Shown here: piece by piece, positions 43,933-55,664 of the stretch
Position numbering within the stretch: position 1 is the first letter of the stretch
Layout of the letters: every line of letters begins with the position of its first letter
Assembly (NCBI GenBank): GCA_905221605.1
Contig: CAJNDS010002335.1
Coordinates: 211,887-275,886 of the forward strand
DNA: 64,000 nt
Source: Symbiodinium natans
Taxonomy: Eukaryota; Sar; Dinophyceae; Suessiales; Symbiodiniaceae
Direction of reading: 5' to 3'
Program-made: the position numbers and the translations under genes
The notes under the pieces: model-generated
Seen by the model: only the letters and a program-made list of their open reading frames with translations
The model's database searches: none
What the model was told of the DNA's origin: nothing

Positions 43933-46900
43933 GGTTGGGGCAGTACAGGATTCCGTTTTGATGGCTCTTTGCGTGGGGACCCTGATAGGCGGGGCCCTCA
44001 AGAGCCACAGTAAAGCCACTCAAAGGGACTGCCGAGCCCAGGTCAGAAGACTGAGCCGGCCCAGCTTTGCGTGCAAAGTGTTAGTGTGAAAGCCTCGACA
44101 TCCTGCTAAGTTTCATATGTCGGCGTTGCAGGCATCAATCGCCTGCCTCGCGGTTGTCACTAATTGATGTGTCCACCGCCACCTGCAATGTTCTCACAGT
44201 CTTGAGGTGTTCGAAGGGTTCACTGCAACCCTCTCCGCGGTACGACACCTGCAGTCACACGAAACTCAAGCGTGATTGTGGCAATAGGCGTGAAGACAGG
44301 GCATGCTTGGGAAAAGTCGTCTCGCAGTGCTTTGTCTAGAGCGGCCCCTGTAGCCGTCAAAACCCTAGATTGAAACCGTACACGTCGTGACTAGCTGGTG
44401 CTTTTGCTGAGGCAGTTGCCCCGTGGAGCTTGGCTAGACAGGTGGCAAAGCAAGCTCCAAACACCCTAAAACTCTGAACCAAAGCCTTCAAAGATTAAAC
44501 CCCGAACCCCAAACACTCTGTTCAACCCTCAACAGGGTGCACGTGCCTTCGCTGGCAAAGCAAAAAAGCCTAAACCCGACCTAAACACGCCGGCTTAAGG
44601 CCAGGCAAGCGTCGCAGGTGAGTGTGGTTTTTGGACGTTTGCTTCTAGTCGCCGGTGAGGTAGCAGACACGCAGGGGGCCCAGGCAAAGCAAATTCTGAA
44701 GTCACAGGTGAGAAAAAGTTTTATTGTCGCAGGGCGAGCGACATTTTGCGGTAGTCGCAAAGTGACTGGTGTGCCGGGCATATGATTATGATCACCAGGG
44801 TTCGCAGCTCACTTTGGGCTCAAGATCGACTTTTCACGGCTACTGCCGAGGCCTTCAGCCCTTTGCATACTACATAATACATATCATACACACACACACA
44901 TATATATATATATGTATGTATGCATGTCTCCATGCAACCTCTCACATACATACGTACATACATACATACATACATAAACATACACATAAATACACACCCA
45001 CTTGTATTGATCTGTGCTATATCTATGTGTACAGTGGTGTGGTTTCATGGCAAGAGTTTTCCTAAACAAAAGGGCGGGCGCGATTGGAGTTTAAAGAGTT
45101 TTGGGGGGTCAGAAGTTGTTTCTTGGGCGATGCTCAAACCCCGGTCTAAAGTCTAATTAGGCATTTTAGAAGTTAGCCTGAAACTTACCCTAGAAAGGCT
45201 CGTTTTGGTGGTTGTTTCGGCTCTTTTGGGCTGAGACGCTTGATGTTGAGGGTGGTTCCTGCTGCGGCGTAGCTGAAGCTCTGGTTGTAAGCGCGGATTT
45301 CTCTGCGGACTCGCTTCCTTACCGGACCCTGGCATGTAGTGTGCGTTTTGTGGTTTGGGTGGTTTCTGAGGGCCCACGGTCTTGAGAAGCATGGTGTGAT
45401 TACAGTTGTGAAAATGGAGCGAATTTTCTCAAAGTTAGCGTCCTCTGTAGTATCCCCGACATAGTACAGATCCCTAGAAGCGAAACCCGCAAACAAAGGC
45501 TCCGATTCGCTTTCAGGACTCAAGACAAACAAAGGTTGCCTTTCGGGGATCGCCCTATTCTGGAAAACTCTGAAGTCCCATCAGCGAGGTCAAACACCTA
45601 GGGCCAAAGCTGTAGGGGATGCACCCTGAGCCCTGAAACTCGAGGGCACCATCGGGATTCAGTGGGGCGTCAGCAAATTTTCAGAGAGCCCGGAAACTTA
45701 AACACCTCCAGCCCCTAACCCCTGAACCCTAAACCCTCAACCGAAAGCCCCGGAGCTCCTTCCAAATGGCAGGCCTAGATCAGGCTCGAAGCAAGCTGCG
45801 GCATGGGAGCCAGCTCTTCGTCTGTGGATCACCACGAGACCCTGCTGTTCGTGGAGTTTAGAAGCCTAAAGCCTTAAACCCCTGAACCCATAAACCCATT
45901 CAACCCTAAACCTAATCCCTAATACCCTTGAGAACCCCAAACCCTTAACCCCTTCTTTGCCCTTAAGCCCCTAAACCCTTAATCCTTCTGAGCCCTGATG
46001 AATCCCTAAAGCCCTCAACCAGGATTTCAGGACTTACTCTTTAGGGGGAGACTTCGCTCCTCTTGGACTTAAGGGCTTCTGTTTTTGTTAGAGCCTAGGG
46101 TTTTGGGTTCAGGGTTTAGGTTAGGGTTTTGCGGTTTAGGTTGTTTTTTTGCGCCAAGGCTCTGTGTGTGTGTGTGGGTGGGAGCTCGGCCTAGAATAAC
46201 TTCAGGAGTACTCCTGCCCGAAAGCTGGCTTATGCAACACACCTGTGGGCCCCACATTCAAGCACACTTGCAACACCTGAGTCTCCATGAGCCCCCACCC
46301 CCCCCTAGCCAGCAAGAGCAAGCTACACTCTGCCAGCAAACAAGGGGGCAAACGGCACGGGCAGGACACAACCCAGAACCCACTAAACCGTGGAACTTCA
46401 GCCCTAACTTTGCACCCCAAATCTGAACCTTAAACATTTGACCCTGAGGCCCGCTGAACAACAGCTAGAGTTTTTTCTGCTGCAGTATGCACGGCGTGGC
46501 GTCGTATGGAGGCCTGGTATGTGAGAGTATGGCCTGCTAGAGGAGAATTCAGCTCTATTTGCTGCGCGTCTGGTAGTCCGGCCGCCGGAAGTGAGCGTGC
46601 ACAATCAACAGTCTTCGCTAGGCTTCTGGCCTGCATTGACTCCTACAGCCTACAGTAGACAGGCTCTGAACTCTCACCCGGACTCCCAGTTTCGCTCAGG
46701 ACCTGGAGAAGGGCAAGACTCCGGACTCAGTTGGAGAAAGACGGGCCATACACTCCAAGTCTACACCCCAAACTCTAAGCCCAAAAACCTCTAAGTCCTG
46801 AAACCCTACAAATTGCGACCTTGGCTCCTCGACCCTCTACAGTCCTGCAAGGAGGGGGTACGTGTCTGTAAGTAGTGGCAGGCTACTTATTTGTATCGAA

Positions 46901-47825
46901 CAGTCTATTATGCAGGCTCGTATACTCTTCTATAGGCCCTAAGACAACTGCTGTTTTGAGTGTTGGTGCATGGAGGCCTTCGAACTTCGAGTCCAAACAA
47001 ACCTACATTGTTGTATTTACTATGCCAGAATTCGGCTTCGTGGTTGAAGGGGTGCAATGCTGGAGTATGTTGTGCTACTGTATACCGGATCGCATCTTGT
47101 CTTTTGCATTTTTACATCGTAGGGTAGAATAACTAGGCTAGTGCTATTTGCTTTTCTTTGTATTGTTCGGCTGTATGGTTTTCTGGAGGTCTGCGGAGGA
47201 TCTAGACGGCAGGAGATCCAGTTTTTTAGTATCCCTTCGTAGTGTCGATTTTTGTTGGCGCTCTTTTGGGAAATCCATTGCGCATCATCGCGGCATACTG
47301 ATGGTGTGCTACGTGACTAACCCGTGCACCCCAACCTCTACCGCGCTGAGGAGGGTGGTTGTGCTTGTTCATGGCCTGGCTTCATGCGCCCTTGAGGCCA
47401 TCACGGAGAAAGGCCCCCGGGTTTGGGTAGGGTTGAGGGTTCAGTGTTTTTGAGCTTTGTGATGGTCTATGACAACATGGAGTTAGGTGTTGTTTTGGGG
47501 CGCTGCATCTCTAACGTAAGGTGGCATGTATGTTCTATCAGGATGTGGCACTCGTAGAACCATGCTTTCAGAATCATGGAAATGGCGATTACCAGCAGAA
47601 CCGGCAGTCCAGATAGAAGGAGGAGGAGTAGTCCTCGAGCCAAGCCACTTCTGCTGCGCACCCCAACTACCCCCAGCCTTGAAGTCCATAAACCCATCTT
47701 TATGAAGCATCGCTATTGTGTACAGGACATATACCACGGTATACCTCAGCTTACTGCAGTATCGTATTGCATATTGCAGTTTGCCATAGCATTATTGTTG
47801 TTCGGACAGGGAACCATTCACTGTT
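43933..47825. other. Heptamer-rich spacer, no supported gene
   Basis: Dense CCCTAAA/CCCTGAA variants at 44346-44580, 45690-46020 and 46090-46140. A CA/TA/CATA microsatellite lies at 44887-45000. Open frames such as 46875-47132 and 47148-47453 lack a recognisable domain. Confidence 0.4.
44887..45000. repeat. CA, TA and CATA microsatellite
   Basis: (CA)n, (TA)n then CATA/CGTA tetranucleotides. Confidence 0.9.
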
Positions 47826-48443
47826 CCAGCCTCTGATGTCGCAAAATATCTCGGAGACTTACTCGCCCATCATTCTTCCCCTTACAACGACGTCTCCGAC
47901 AGATTTGGAGCCTCGAAAGCTTTCAAAACCTTAGACTGATTCGATCGACACCCCTCTTCTTCGCATAGACGTGAGCTTTCAGTTCACTCTCAGATTACGC
48001 TTGCCACTCTTCTATATGGTTCAGAATCACAAGTTTATCCTCCTGATCAGCTAGTCAGGCTAAACACATAGCACTTCGAAGCACTTCGACAGATACTCCA
48101 TATCAAGAGCGGCGATTGCTGTCGTGTATTATCGCCTTCCGAGGATTGCTCCAACGAGTACCCGTTGCAACTAGCTTTTCGCCAGAGTCAGAAATGCACT
48201 CGCACCCTCGCAATCCATGATCTCCAACCGCATTGCACTTTTAGGTCACATCCTCCGACACTCTGAATCCCTCGAACACAGAGTCGCATTCGACTATCGT
48301 CGCATGCCCTATCGACAGCTTACGCGCCGCGGCGGCAAGCCAGAGTCCACTGGGAGTGTACAATGGCAGAAGCTGTCCAGAGGCACTCTTTACCAGTCCT
48401 CCTCCATCATGTCCGCCATTAAATTATATGAATTGCTTTTCCA
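47826..48443 (+). pseudogene. Decayed non-LTR retrotransposon (LINE) reverse-transcriptase C-terminal end
   Basis: Reading the + strand from 47826: KYLGDLLAHHSSPYNDVSDR..., then TLATLLYGSESQVYPPDQL, then HFEALRQILHIKSGDC. After a frame change near 48213 it goes on NRIALLGHILRHSESLEHRV. These strings (K-Y-L-G; L-L-Y-G-S-E; F-x-x-x-L-R-x-I; R-x-x-x-x-G-H-I-x-R) are the thumb and post-RT end of LINE-type reverse transcriptases. In-frame stops occur (TGA near 47936, TAG near 48070), plus the frameshift, so it is dead. The 5' part of the element (catalytic YxDD) was not found in the window. Confidence 0.7.
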
Positions 48444-49217
48444 CAGCAACACGCTCTACGGACTGCTAGGTAGTCCGACTTGGACCTGCCTTTCGCTTTG
48501 GAGAGACCCCCCTGACGCCAGCAGCCTGAGAGGTCACGAGCATTTTTGGTGCGACCACTGCGACGCAGAGGAGGTAGGGTTTGGGGTTTCCGGGTTTGGG
48601 GCTAAAACCGTCAACCGTAAATAAGGTTCACAGGTCTTAGGGCAGTCGACCGAAGGAGAGTCAGAAGTCCAACTGGGCTAGAAGCTTGGACCCCTTGTCC
48701 CTACACCCCAAACCCATAACCCCATTGTAGTTGCTGATGGAATGCCTGCACCAGGAATGCTGGCTGCCAGGGTGTAGTTGCGAAGGAATCGTATACTCTT
48801 GTACAGTATACTATACTATAGTATAAATTATCCTATATATACTATTCCCATTCTTCGGAGTTGGTCTGTGTTTCGGAACTGAGCTCGCACGGAATGCTTT
48901 GACTGGAGCTCCTGATGGCATGGGCTGCAAGGAAGCCACACCAAAAAAAGTGTACTGTAATGGCATACCATAATGATATACTATCATGGTATACCAAAAT
49001 AATCGTATTAAATTAGTATGCGATTATACAGCCTGCTACTGCTACTGCTTGCTGCCGTGCCGAGGAAGTAAGAGTAGTGGGTTCTGCGGGCCCAGGAACC
49101 ACAAAAGTATAGCTTGAACCCCAAACCCTACACCGTAAACCCCTACCCCTAAATCCCTAAACCCGGAAACCCCGAAAACCCCTAAACCCCTAAACCCCTC
49201 ATCCCTGTCCGCACAAG

Positions 49218-49288
49218 AGGAGCACAAGCGGCTCGTCTATGTAAGCATCCAGGAGATTGTGAAGCGGCCTCAAGTCGTCGGCGCCTGA
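49218..49288 (+). CDS. Candidate terminal exon (EEHKRLVYVSIQEIVKRPQV)
   Basis: Acceptor GCACAAG|AG, reads EEHKRLVYVSIQEIVKRPQV then VGA and TGA at 49286-49288. Directly preceded by CCCTAAA repeats (49120-49200) and followed by TTTAGGG. No family or partner exon identified. Confidence 0.3.
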
Positions 49289-49973
49289 GAGGTGTTGTGT
49301 TTTGGAGTTTAGGGTTTTAGGGAGGGGGTTAAGTGAGCTGTCCATTTACCTCCACTTCCAAGGTTGTTTTTCTCAGAATTTGTGGCCCCTACTGAGCATC
49401 GGAGCTAGTTCATCACTGTTGCGAAGTGCTAGCGTTCATGCCGTAACTTATCACAGTCTTGAGGTCTTGCCTTGAGAGGAAGATGCCATGATGCACGCCT
49501 AGGTTTGCAGAGGGCACTTCTCAAAAACGGGGGCCCTCATAAAGCGCCCTAAATTCTATAGTTTCCGATGCCAAGGATTCCAAAACAGATCCTTAATTTC
49601 GAGAATGAGACCTGCATTGGAGCCCTTGTGCCAACGGCGCGAAGAAATGCAACCAGAAGGGGGGGGGCTGGCGTTGGCATAAACACCCAACAAGACAATC
49701 AACGAGGTACGATCCTTGACACCATAAGTGCAGTGCATAGTGCTGTTTAGTAGAGAACGCTGATGCATGAGTATGGCACACAGAATAAATACATATAAAT
49801 ACAACAAAAAACAAGGGGATGAGGATAACGGCGGCAATGTGGACGACGAACTTGATGACCACCGGTGACGATGCTGACGTTAATGTTCACGATGTCAACA
49901 GCAACAAAAAAGACTCCAGCGACAACACACATCTCTTCTTGGCTCTTTGTGTTTCCAGTACGCCGAAGGCAAA

Positions 49974-50104
49974 CCCCCCCCCCCCCCATCCCCTCCCCCC
50001 CATCCTCCTCCTCCTCCATCCCCCCCATCCCCCCCATCCCATCCCCCCCATCCCCCACATCCCATCCCATCCCATCCCCCCCATCCCCCCCACCCATCCC
50101 ATCC

Positions 50105-50135
<31 letters not shown>

Positions 50136-50144
50136 AAAAAAAAA
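49974..50144. repeat. (CATCCCC)n / poly-C / poly-A tract
   Basis: CATCCCCC-type units from 49988, then a C run and a 20-base A run ending at 50144. ORFs over it are Pro/Ser/His or Gly/Met polymers and are artefacts. Confidence 0.95.
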
Positions 50145-53100
50145 GGACCTTGGAGATTGCAGTTTCATGATCCACAGCCGAGGCCATGGTAAGTTCTCTT
50201 CAAATCCTTGACTTAGCATCGTCCCAGCCACCCCCCCCCCCCCCCCCCGGCCCAAAACCCTTATCCGGTTTCAGGTTTCAGGACCTGTCGGTAAAGGATT
50301 TAGAAGCCCAGGTGAAAACGCTGGCACTTTCTCTCGAGAATGATTCCGTCCAGGGTGTGCCTCAGATGCAAAGGGAATTGTCGTTCTAGGGGGGCTTGAG
50401 GCATCAATCCCGTTGTAGACACCTCTGCATACGCCAGAGACTACTTGATGTCTCCATAGATCGACAAGAATCAGACTGAAAAAGATTTATTCCGGGTAGT
50501 ACTATGGCCGGCTAAAGGAAACTTCTGCCTTCCTTGATCAACAAAATCATGCAAATGTGAAACCCGAAAGCCTGGACCTGAACCCTTGCTTCCCCCTAAC
50601 GCCCCAACCGAACCCCGAAACTGCACGGTCGTTACCGCCTGAAAACCTACACTAGACGCCCAAAACCCCCACTGAGACGAAGTGCGTCTCGTCGAAGTGC
50701 GGCTATTCTGGCATGAACGCCGCTCGGAACGACACAGTGCAGACTGCAAGCCCCTCGCGGACTTCTAGAATTTCGGGGAGTATCTAGGTTATCCTGCAGT
50801 GGGCCAAGTGGGCCCTGCATTCTAAGAGCAGGCCTGTCTGCCTGGTTCCTTGGTGTTGGTGCCTGGAATCTCAACCTCACAGTAGCTTCAAGTTGATACC
50901 TGTGGCGTACAGCTTAGGGTGTACTGTTGAGGGTGTAGTTGCAGTAAGTTGCATTTACCATGCCCATGTATCATGCATCGAGAGGGTGTCTCTTTGACCG
51001 ATTGTCTTCGCCTAACTGCCTGTGCTGGTGGGATCCCAGGATTCACCCCTTCACCTGCAACCTCCCCTCCTCCTCCCCCGCCGCCCTGCAGCAGGGATCA
51101 GACAATCAGGGCTTTAGGAGAAAAAGTCTTTGGGACCCCGGCAACATGAAGGCAGGCAGGTAAGTAGCCAAGTAGCCACTTCCGAAATCCTAGGCCCCGA
51201 GTCCTTCCCGAAGAAGAAAAGCAGAGCAGGTTCAGCCGGTGGAGGGCCTGAGTGGCATTCGGACACTCAACCCAGGCGTGGAGTCAGCCGCCCGGCGAAC
51301 CGAAGGCTTTTGGATGGTCGATTGGTGAATGGTTGGTGTGTAGGGTTCCGGGTTCAGGGTAAGGGTTTAATGAGAGAGGGTGTTGAGGGTTTCGGATGTC
51401 CCAACGTTTTGGGTCCTTGTTTGCGTCGTCCTTCCTGTGACATGCTGTTGTTTGGGGGGTGCGGCCTACTGTTGAGAGACTCCCAGAACCTGAGCGAACT
51501 TTCTGGGAGCTCAGGACATCACCCCTATTCTTCTTTGGCACAACATCATCGAGCACCTGCGGCGACCTCAGCCCAGTCGCATACGTTTCGGGCTCTGCAG
51601 TTTCTGGCGGCTTTGTGTAGTCAGTCATGCCGACGTGCGCTAATCTGGATTCATAAGACCGGAGACTTTTCCTACAGTTGGGATGGGTCCCGCAATTCCC
51701 CCCTTCGCTAACAGAGAATAACAGAGTTTCAGTGCACACCTCCCAAACCCTAAGCCCTACACCCTAAACCCTAAACCATACTTCTCAAGAGAGGGTTGCT
51801 GGGCCAGATTCTCCCTTTCCTTCCCAGAACAGTACCATCAACCCTGCCTGCGGTTCGGCCAGCTATGCGGGAGCGCCAAAAAAAAACATACTAGACTTCT
51901 TTGAGACCAGAACGCTCATACCGAGGTCGCCTGACTACAACTGCCTGGTGCCTTGCCTGCTCGGGTCTACGGGTCTAGGGTATTTGGGGCGCAAAATAGC
52001 GTAGGGTTTAGGGTTTAGGGGGTCGCAGTCCAAAGGGGCCTCAGCAAAATCCCGGGGGGGGGGAGGGGTGTCAGGGACGAAGGGTCAACACATGTTTTTG
52101 GCTCCCACTCTGTAGGAGCCGCGCACAGGCGGGACCTCTCATGGAATCGGTTTGCAGCTCCTCCGGGGGGGCGTCACCAAGCGGGGTTGATCCTGGTCTG
52201 CTTATTCCAGACGCTTTTCGTCCCGAAGCCGAGGCGAATTGTCAGCATGTTTTCTATTAATAATCATATGTTTGTAGATGTAGGTCAGTGTAGGCACCTG
52301 CAGAGCATGCTAAGATTACATGGATCCCCTGACCGCAGGCACCTTGGGCACAAGCAAACATAAAATCGCGCTACGTCGTTGCATTAGAGCACTTGTGAGC
52401 TCCCACCAGGGCCGCGTGATTTGATCGTCCTTCCCCCCTCGGCGGCCTGTGTCAGCCGTGACCGTCCTGTCGCTGACCTGCCTGCACGAGCCTTACGGCC
52501 TTACGCACTTGGGGGCTCTTTCCGGCCACTGTGCCGTGATCTCCCTGATCATGCCCCTGCAAGCACTCGACTTCGCTACAATGCGCAGACTGCGTCTGCT
52601 GCTCCCTGGAAACTATGCACTACGAGATCCAAAACTATGCAGTAGTCATGAGCAAAGTCGGGTTTGCGGCGAACGGCATCTACATCCTACAGTTCAGGAC
52701 TCGCATCCCTCAAGCCGCGAATCCTTAGCGTTAAACTGAAACCCTAAACCTTAAACCCCTCAACCCCCTAGCCCTTAAACCTTCAACCTTGAACCCTGAA
52801 CCTCAAACCCTTTATCTCAGGCTTACAACTATGCACCCGAGCTGCATTAAATGTTTCTCATTCCTCGCGTTTTTTGAGGTGGCTCATGACAGCGTGGATG
52901 AGGGCTTCGGATAGTTTACAAGAGTTTCGGGTTTAGGTATGTACCCAATGTTTCCAGTATCATACAGCGGTAGACCGTAGAATGTCATGCTATACTCTGG
53001 AAGAATATACTGTAGCAGTATTTGTGCACTTCAGTAGTAGTGAGCAATTGAGCACATTTGACGTGGGTCTTGGGGCTTGAGGGTCTGGGGCTACTCAAGG

Positions 53101-53404
53101 GAAGCTTAGTTGATTACATCGTAAACGAAAAATTTGACGGTCTTAGGGTTTAGGGTTCCGGTATAAACCTTAAACAGTCCTTGAGCGGGGCGGCGGCGAA
53201 GGATTCCGAGTGGTTGCTCATCAAAAACAGGGTTTTTTGTATAAGGTTTTTTAAAAGCACAGAACAGTTCTTGAGCCCCCTCAAAGCTTCGAAGAGCAAG
53301 CCCTGTTGCCCAAGAACGGCGTCGAGGCGAAAGCGGTTTCAGGTGACGGGCTTTAGGCCCAACTTTTGGGCTTTAGGGACAGCTTCAGCTCAAGAGCCTT
53401 CCTT

Positions 53405-53440
53405 TGTGGGCGGGTTTCGGGTTTAGGGTTTAGGGTTTAG
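53405..53440 (+). repeat. Interstitial telomere-type array (TTTAGGG)n
   Basis: Three perfect consecutive TTTAGGG units after a TTTCGGG variant. Confidence 0.9.
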
Positions 53441-54305
53441 GGTCGGTTTGAAGGGCTGCAGGAGGGCTTTGGCAACTTTGGGCCCTCAGGACTGAAGGAG
53501 GAAGATCTCGACCCTGAAGCCTCAGCCCCTAACCCCTACACCCCTGCGACTTTTTGGTCCAATATAGTATACTATAGCATTCTGGATACTCAAGATTATG
53601 CCCTGACCCTGAACCCCAAGATCGTCAAGCAGGATAGGGCCTTGCAACCTGAAGTCCCCAAGGACTGGCGGCGGTGCCTTGGCTGTGCACAGCCTAGGCG
53701 TAGGACACGTAGGGTTTAGGGTTTGTGTTTAGGGTTTAGGGCTCAGGGATGTTCAGGGTTTTGGGACGTTTAGGCTTCAGGGTGTAGGTCTTGTTGTAGC
53801 CGCCCCATTCCAGGACCCAATGATTCCGAGCCTAACACGGTCCCTCCAAAAGGCCTCGCATTGGCGTCCGCGTGCTTTCGGTGAGCCCCCCCCCCCCCAC
53901 CCGAAGTGCCTAACGCGACTAAAGCGCCTCTTCAAAGAGCCTTGCGGATTCGTCCACGCAAATTCGACGACCCCCCCTCCCGAAGACTAAAAGGCCCTCT
54001 TCAAAGGGCCTCGCGGTTGCGTCCGCGCACCCCTTCCCGAAGAGCCTAACGCGACTAACACCATCTCCAAAGGGCCTCGCGGTTGTGCGCACTTCAAGTA
54101 ACGCCCGCCCTGAACCAGAGAAGCCCCACGGCACACCCTGAACCTTAAACCCCAAACCCCAAAACCGTATAAACCCTCAACCCCAAACCCTCTGGGTTAG
54201 AACCCCAGGGCGCCTCCTCAGGGTTTGAGATTTGGGGATTAGGGTTTTGGGCCAGGGTTTGGGGTTCATAGGGGTTAGGATCTGGGGCTGGGGGTTTGCA
54301 CTCAG

Positions 54306-54385
54306 GTGGGGAGACGTGCGCTACGTCCAGGAGTGTGAGACGAGGTTCAAGCAAACGATCGAGCATGCAGTGAAGGTCGCCAAAG
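54306..54385 (+). CDS. LCAT-like exon (helix before the nucleophile strand)
   Basis: Acceptor CTCAG|GTGG, GC donor AAAG|GCCATT. Reads GDVRYVQECETRFKQTIEHA then VKVAK. It ends one base into a Gly codon that the next exon completes. Confidence 0.6.
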
Positions 54386-55664
54386 GCCATTCGCGGTTTG
54401 GGTCTTAGGGTTTAGGGTTTCGTGGCATATGCTATGAGTCTGGGAACCTTATCACAATCCAGCTTAGCGCTTCAGGGTGCGGATCTCCCGCAAGCATGGT
54501 CCTCTCCGGGGTTTAGTGGTTCAAGGGGGCCGCAAGCTATGCAGATGATGCTGAATGATCATCATGCAGCTTGGGCTTAACGCCAAACCCTAAATCCGAA
54601 ATCTCGAAGTGATCCCTGCGATGCGGGCCCCAGATGTGCAGGAGGAAAAAAACATCCGAAATCTCGAAAGCCTTAGCCTTGAGATCCTTGAGCCTCAACC
54701 CCTGAACCTTCAACAGCCCAGCCTCCCCCCGGCGGGCCTCCGCTCCTCCGCTCCGCTTGTGCGAATCTGCAGGGCAGCCCGTCGTCATCGTAGGCCACTC
54801 GTTGGGTGCACAGGCGCCATGCCCCCTTGGAAGGGTTCGGGGTTTGGGGTTCAGGGTTGAAGGTGACATAAGGTTCCTAAGGCTCGAAACCTGAAACGGC
54901 ACACCCGAAACCCTAGATCACCCTAGAACCCAAACCTCAAACCTTAAGGGTTTAGGGTTGAGGTCTTGAATTTTGCAAACTTCTGGGTTTCCTACAAAAA
55001 AACCTCAAGCTCCAACGCCCAGCGAATCCTGCGTGGCTGCGGACCTGCTAGGCGATAGGCGACAAGGGAGTTGAGGGCGGGTTTAGGGCTGCGGGGGTTT
55101 GGATGGTTTTGTGCTGTTTGGGCTTCGTTTAGGGCATGTGTTTAGGGTCTCGGGTTTCCGGGCCGATAAGGGGTGTTTAGGCTCGAAATGCCCAGGGCCG
55201 GCCACTGAGTCCGCACAGGTCGTGAACTACATGCTGAGCTATTTTGGCCCGATGTGGACGGAGGCCGGCGCCTTCAGTGAAGACTTACCCCTACACCCTA
55301 AACCCTAAACTTAAGCACTAAGCCCTAAGCCCGAAACATTTTTGGGGTTTTTAATCGAAAGCCCGGTGCAAGAGACCTGAGGGCAATCGAAAGTTCAGGC
55401 TAGGAGCCCTAAAGCCTACATCCTCAAGCTTGACTCCGAAGGCCCGGAAAGAAGAAAGGCCTTGGTAGAGCACATTCAGTTTGGGGTTTAGGGTTTAGGG
55501 TTTAGGGTTCAGTTTAGGGTTTAGGGGGAGGTGGGGTGGATTCTTGTTCGGGTTGAGGGGTTCAGGGCTTTTCGCACGGGCAACTTCCGAAGCACCGGCG
55601 GCAAACCCGCAGCCTCCACAGGCCAACGTGTCCGACGCCGTCCTGGTCGGCCCAGCGAACATGG
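54306..55664 (+). CDS. LCAT/PDAT-like acyltransferase (alpha/beta hydrolase), internal exons
   Basis: Exons 54306-54385, 54773-54813, 55219-about 55266 and, less surely, 55622-55664. Spliced in phase they give GDVRYVQECETRFKQTIEHA, VKVAKGQPVVIVGHSLGAQ, then VVNYMLSYFGPMWTEAG. The helix before G-Q-P-V-V-I-V, the nucleophile elbow G-H-S-L-G (Ser is the catalytic nucleophile), and the following V-x-N-Y-M-L...W match the lecithin:cholesterol / phospholipid:diacylglycerol acyltransferase family, which moves acyl groups between lipids. The 55622-55664 piece (NVSDAVLVGPANM) could be the next strand (usually I-x-I-G-x-P-x-L-G). Three of the introns use GC donors. N-terminal exons with the lid, and C-terminal exons with the Asp and His of the triad, were not found. 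Confidence 0.65.
54773..54813 (+). CDS. LCAT-like exon with GHSLG nucleophile elbow
   Basis: Acceptor CTGCAG|GG, GC donor CAG|GCGCCA, 41 bp. Reads GQPVVIVGHSLGAQ; the Ser of G-H-S-L-G is the predicted catalytic nucleophile. Confidence 0.7.
55219..55266 (+). CDS. LCAT-like exon (VVNYMLSYFGPMW)
   Basis: Acceptor CGCACAG|GTC, phase 0, directly continuing SLGAQ from the previous exon. Reads VVNYMLSYFGPMWTEAG. Donor uncertain (GC at 55268 or later). Confidence 0.6.
55483..55526 (+). repeat. Interstitial telomere-type array (TTTAGGG)n
   Basis: Four to five TTTAGGG units with one TTCAG variant, within an intron of the LCAT-like gene. Confidence 0.9.

Larger units (their letters stand above)
48444..54305. 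other. Long spacer or introns; heptamers and homopolymers
   Basis: Apart from the candidate exon at 49218-49288, no secure exon. Contains C/A-rich simple repeat 49974-50144, a poly-C at 50230-50248, TTTAGGG blocks (52005-52020, 53140-53160, 53405-53440, 53708-53755), and AT-rich palindromic patches (48790-49020, 52950-53010). A frame near 50270-50388 (DLSVKDLEAQVKTLALSLEN) and one at 53181-53260 are possible exons, not supported further. Confidence 0.4.

Noticed and set aside
49747-50255. Gly/Met-rich and Pro/Ser/His-rich ORFs
   Set aside because: Products of the CATCCCC/poly-C/poly-A tract.
53405-55526. True chromosome end (telomere) near the TTTAGGG arrays
   Set aside because: Arrays are only two to five units long, occur in both orientations, and lie inside gene introns, so they are interstitial.
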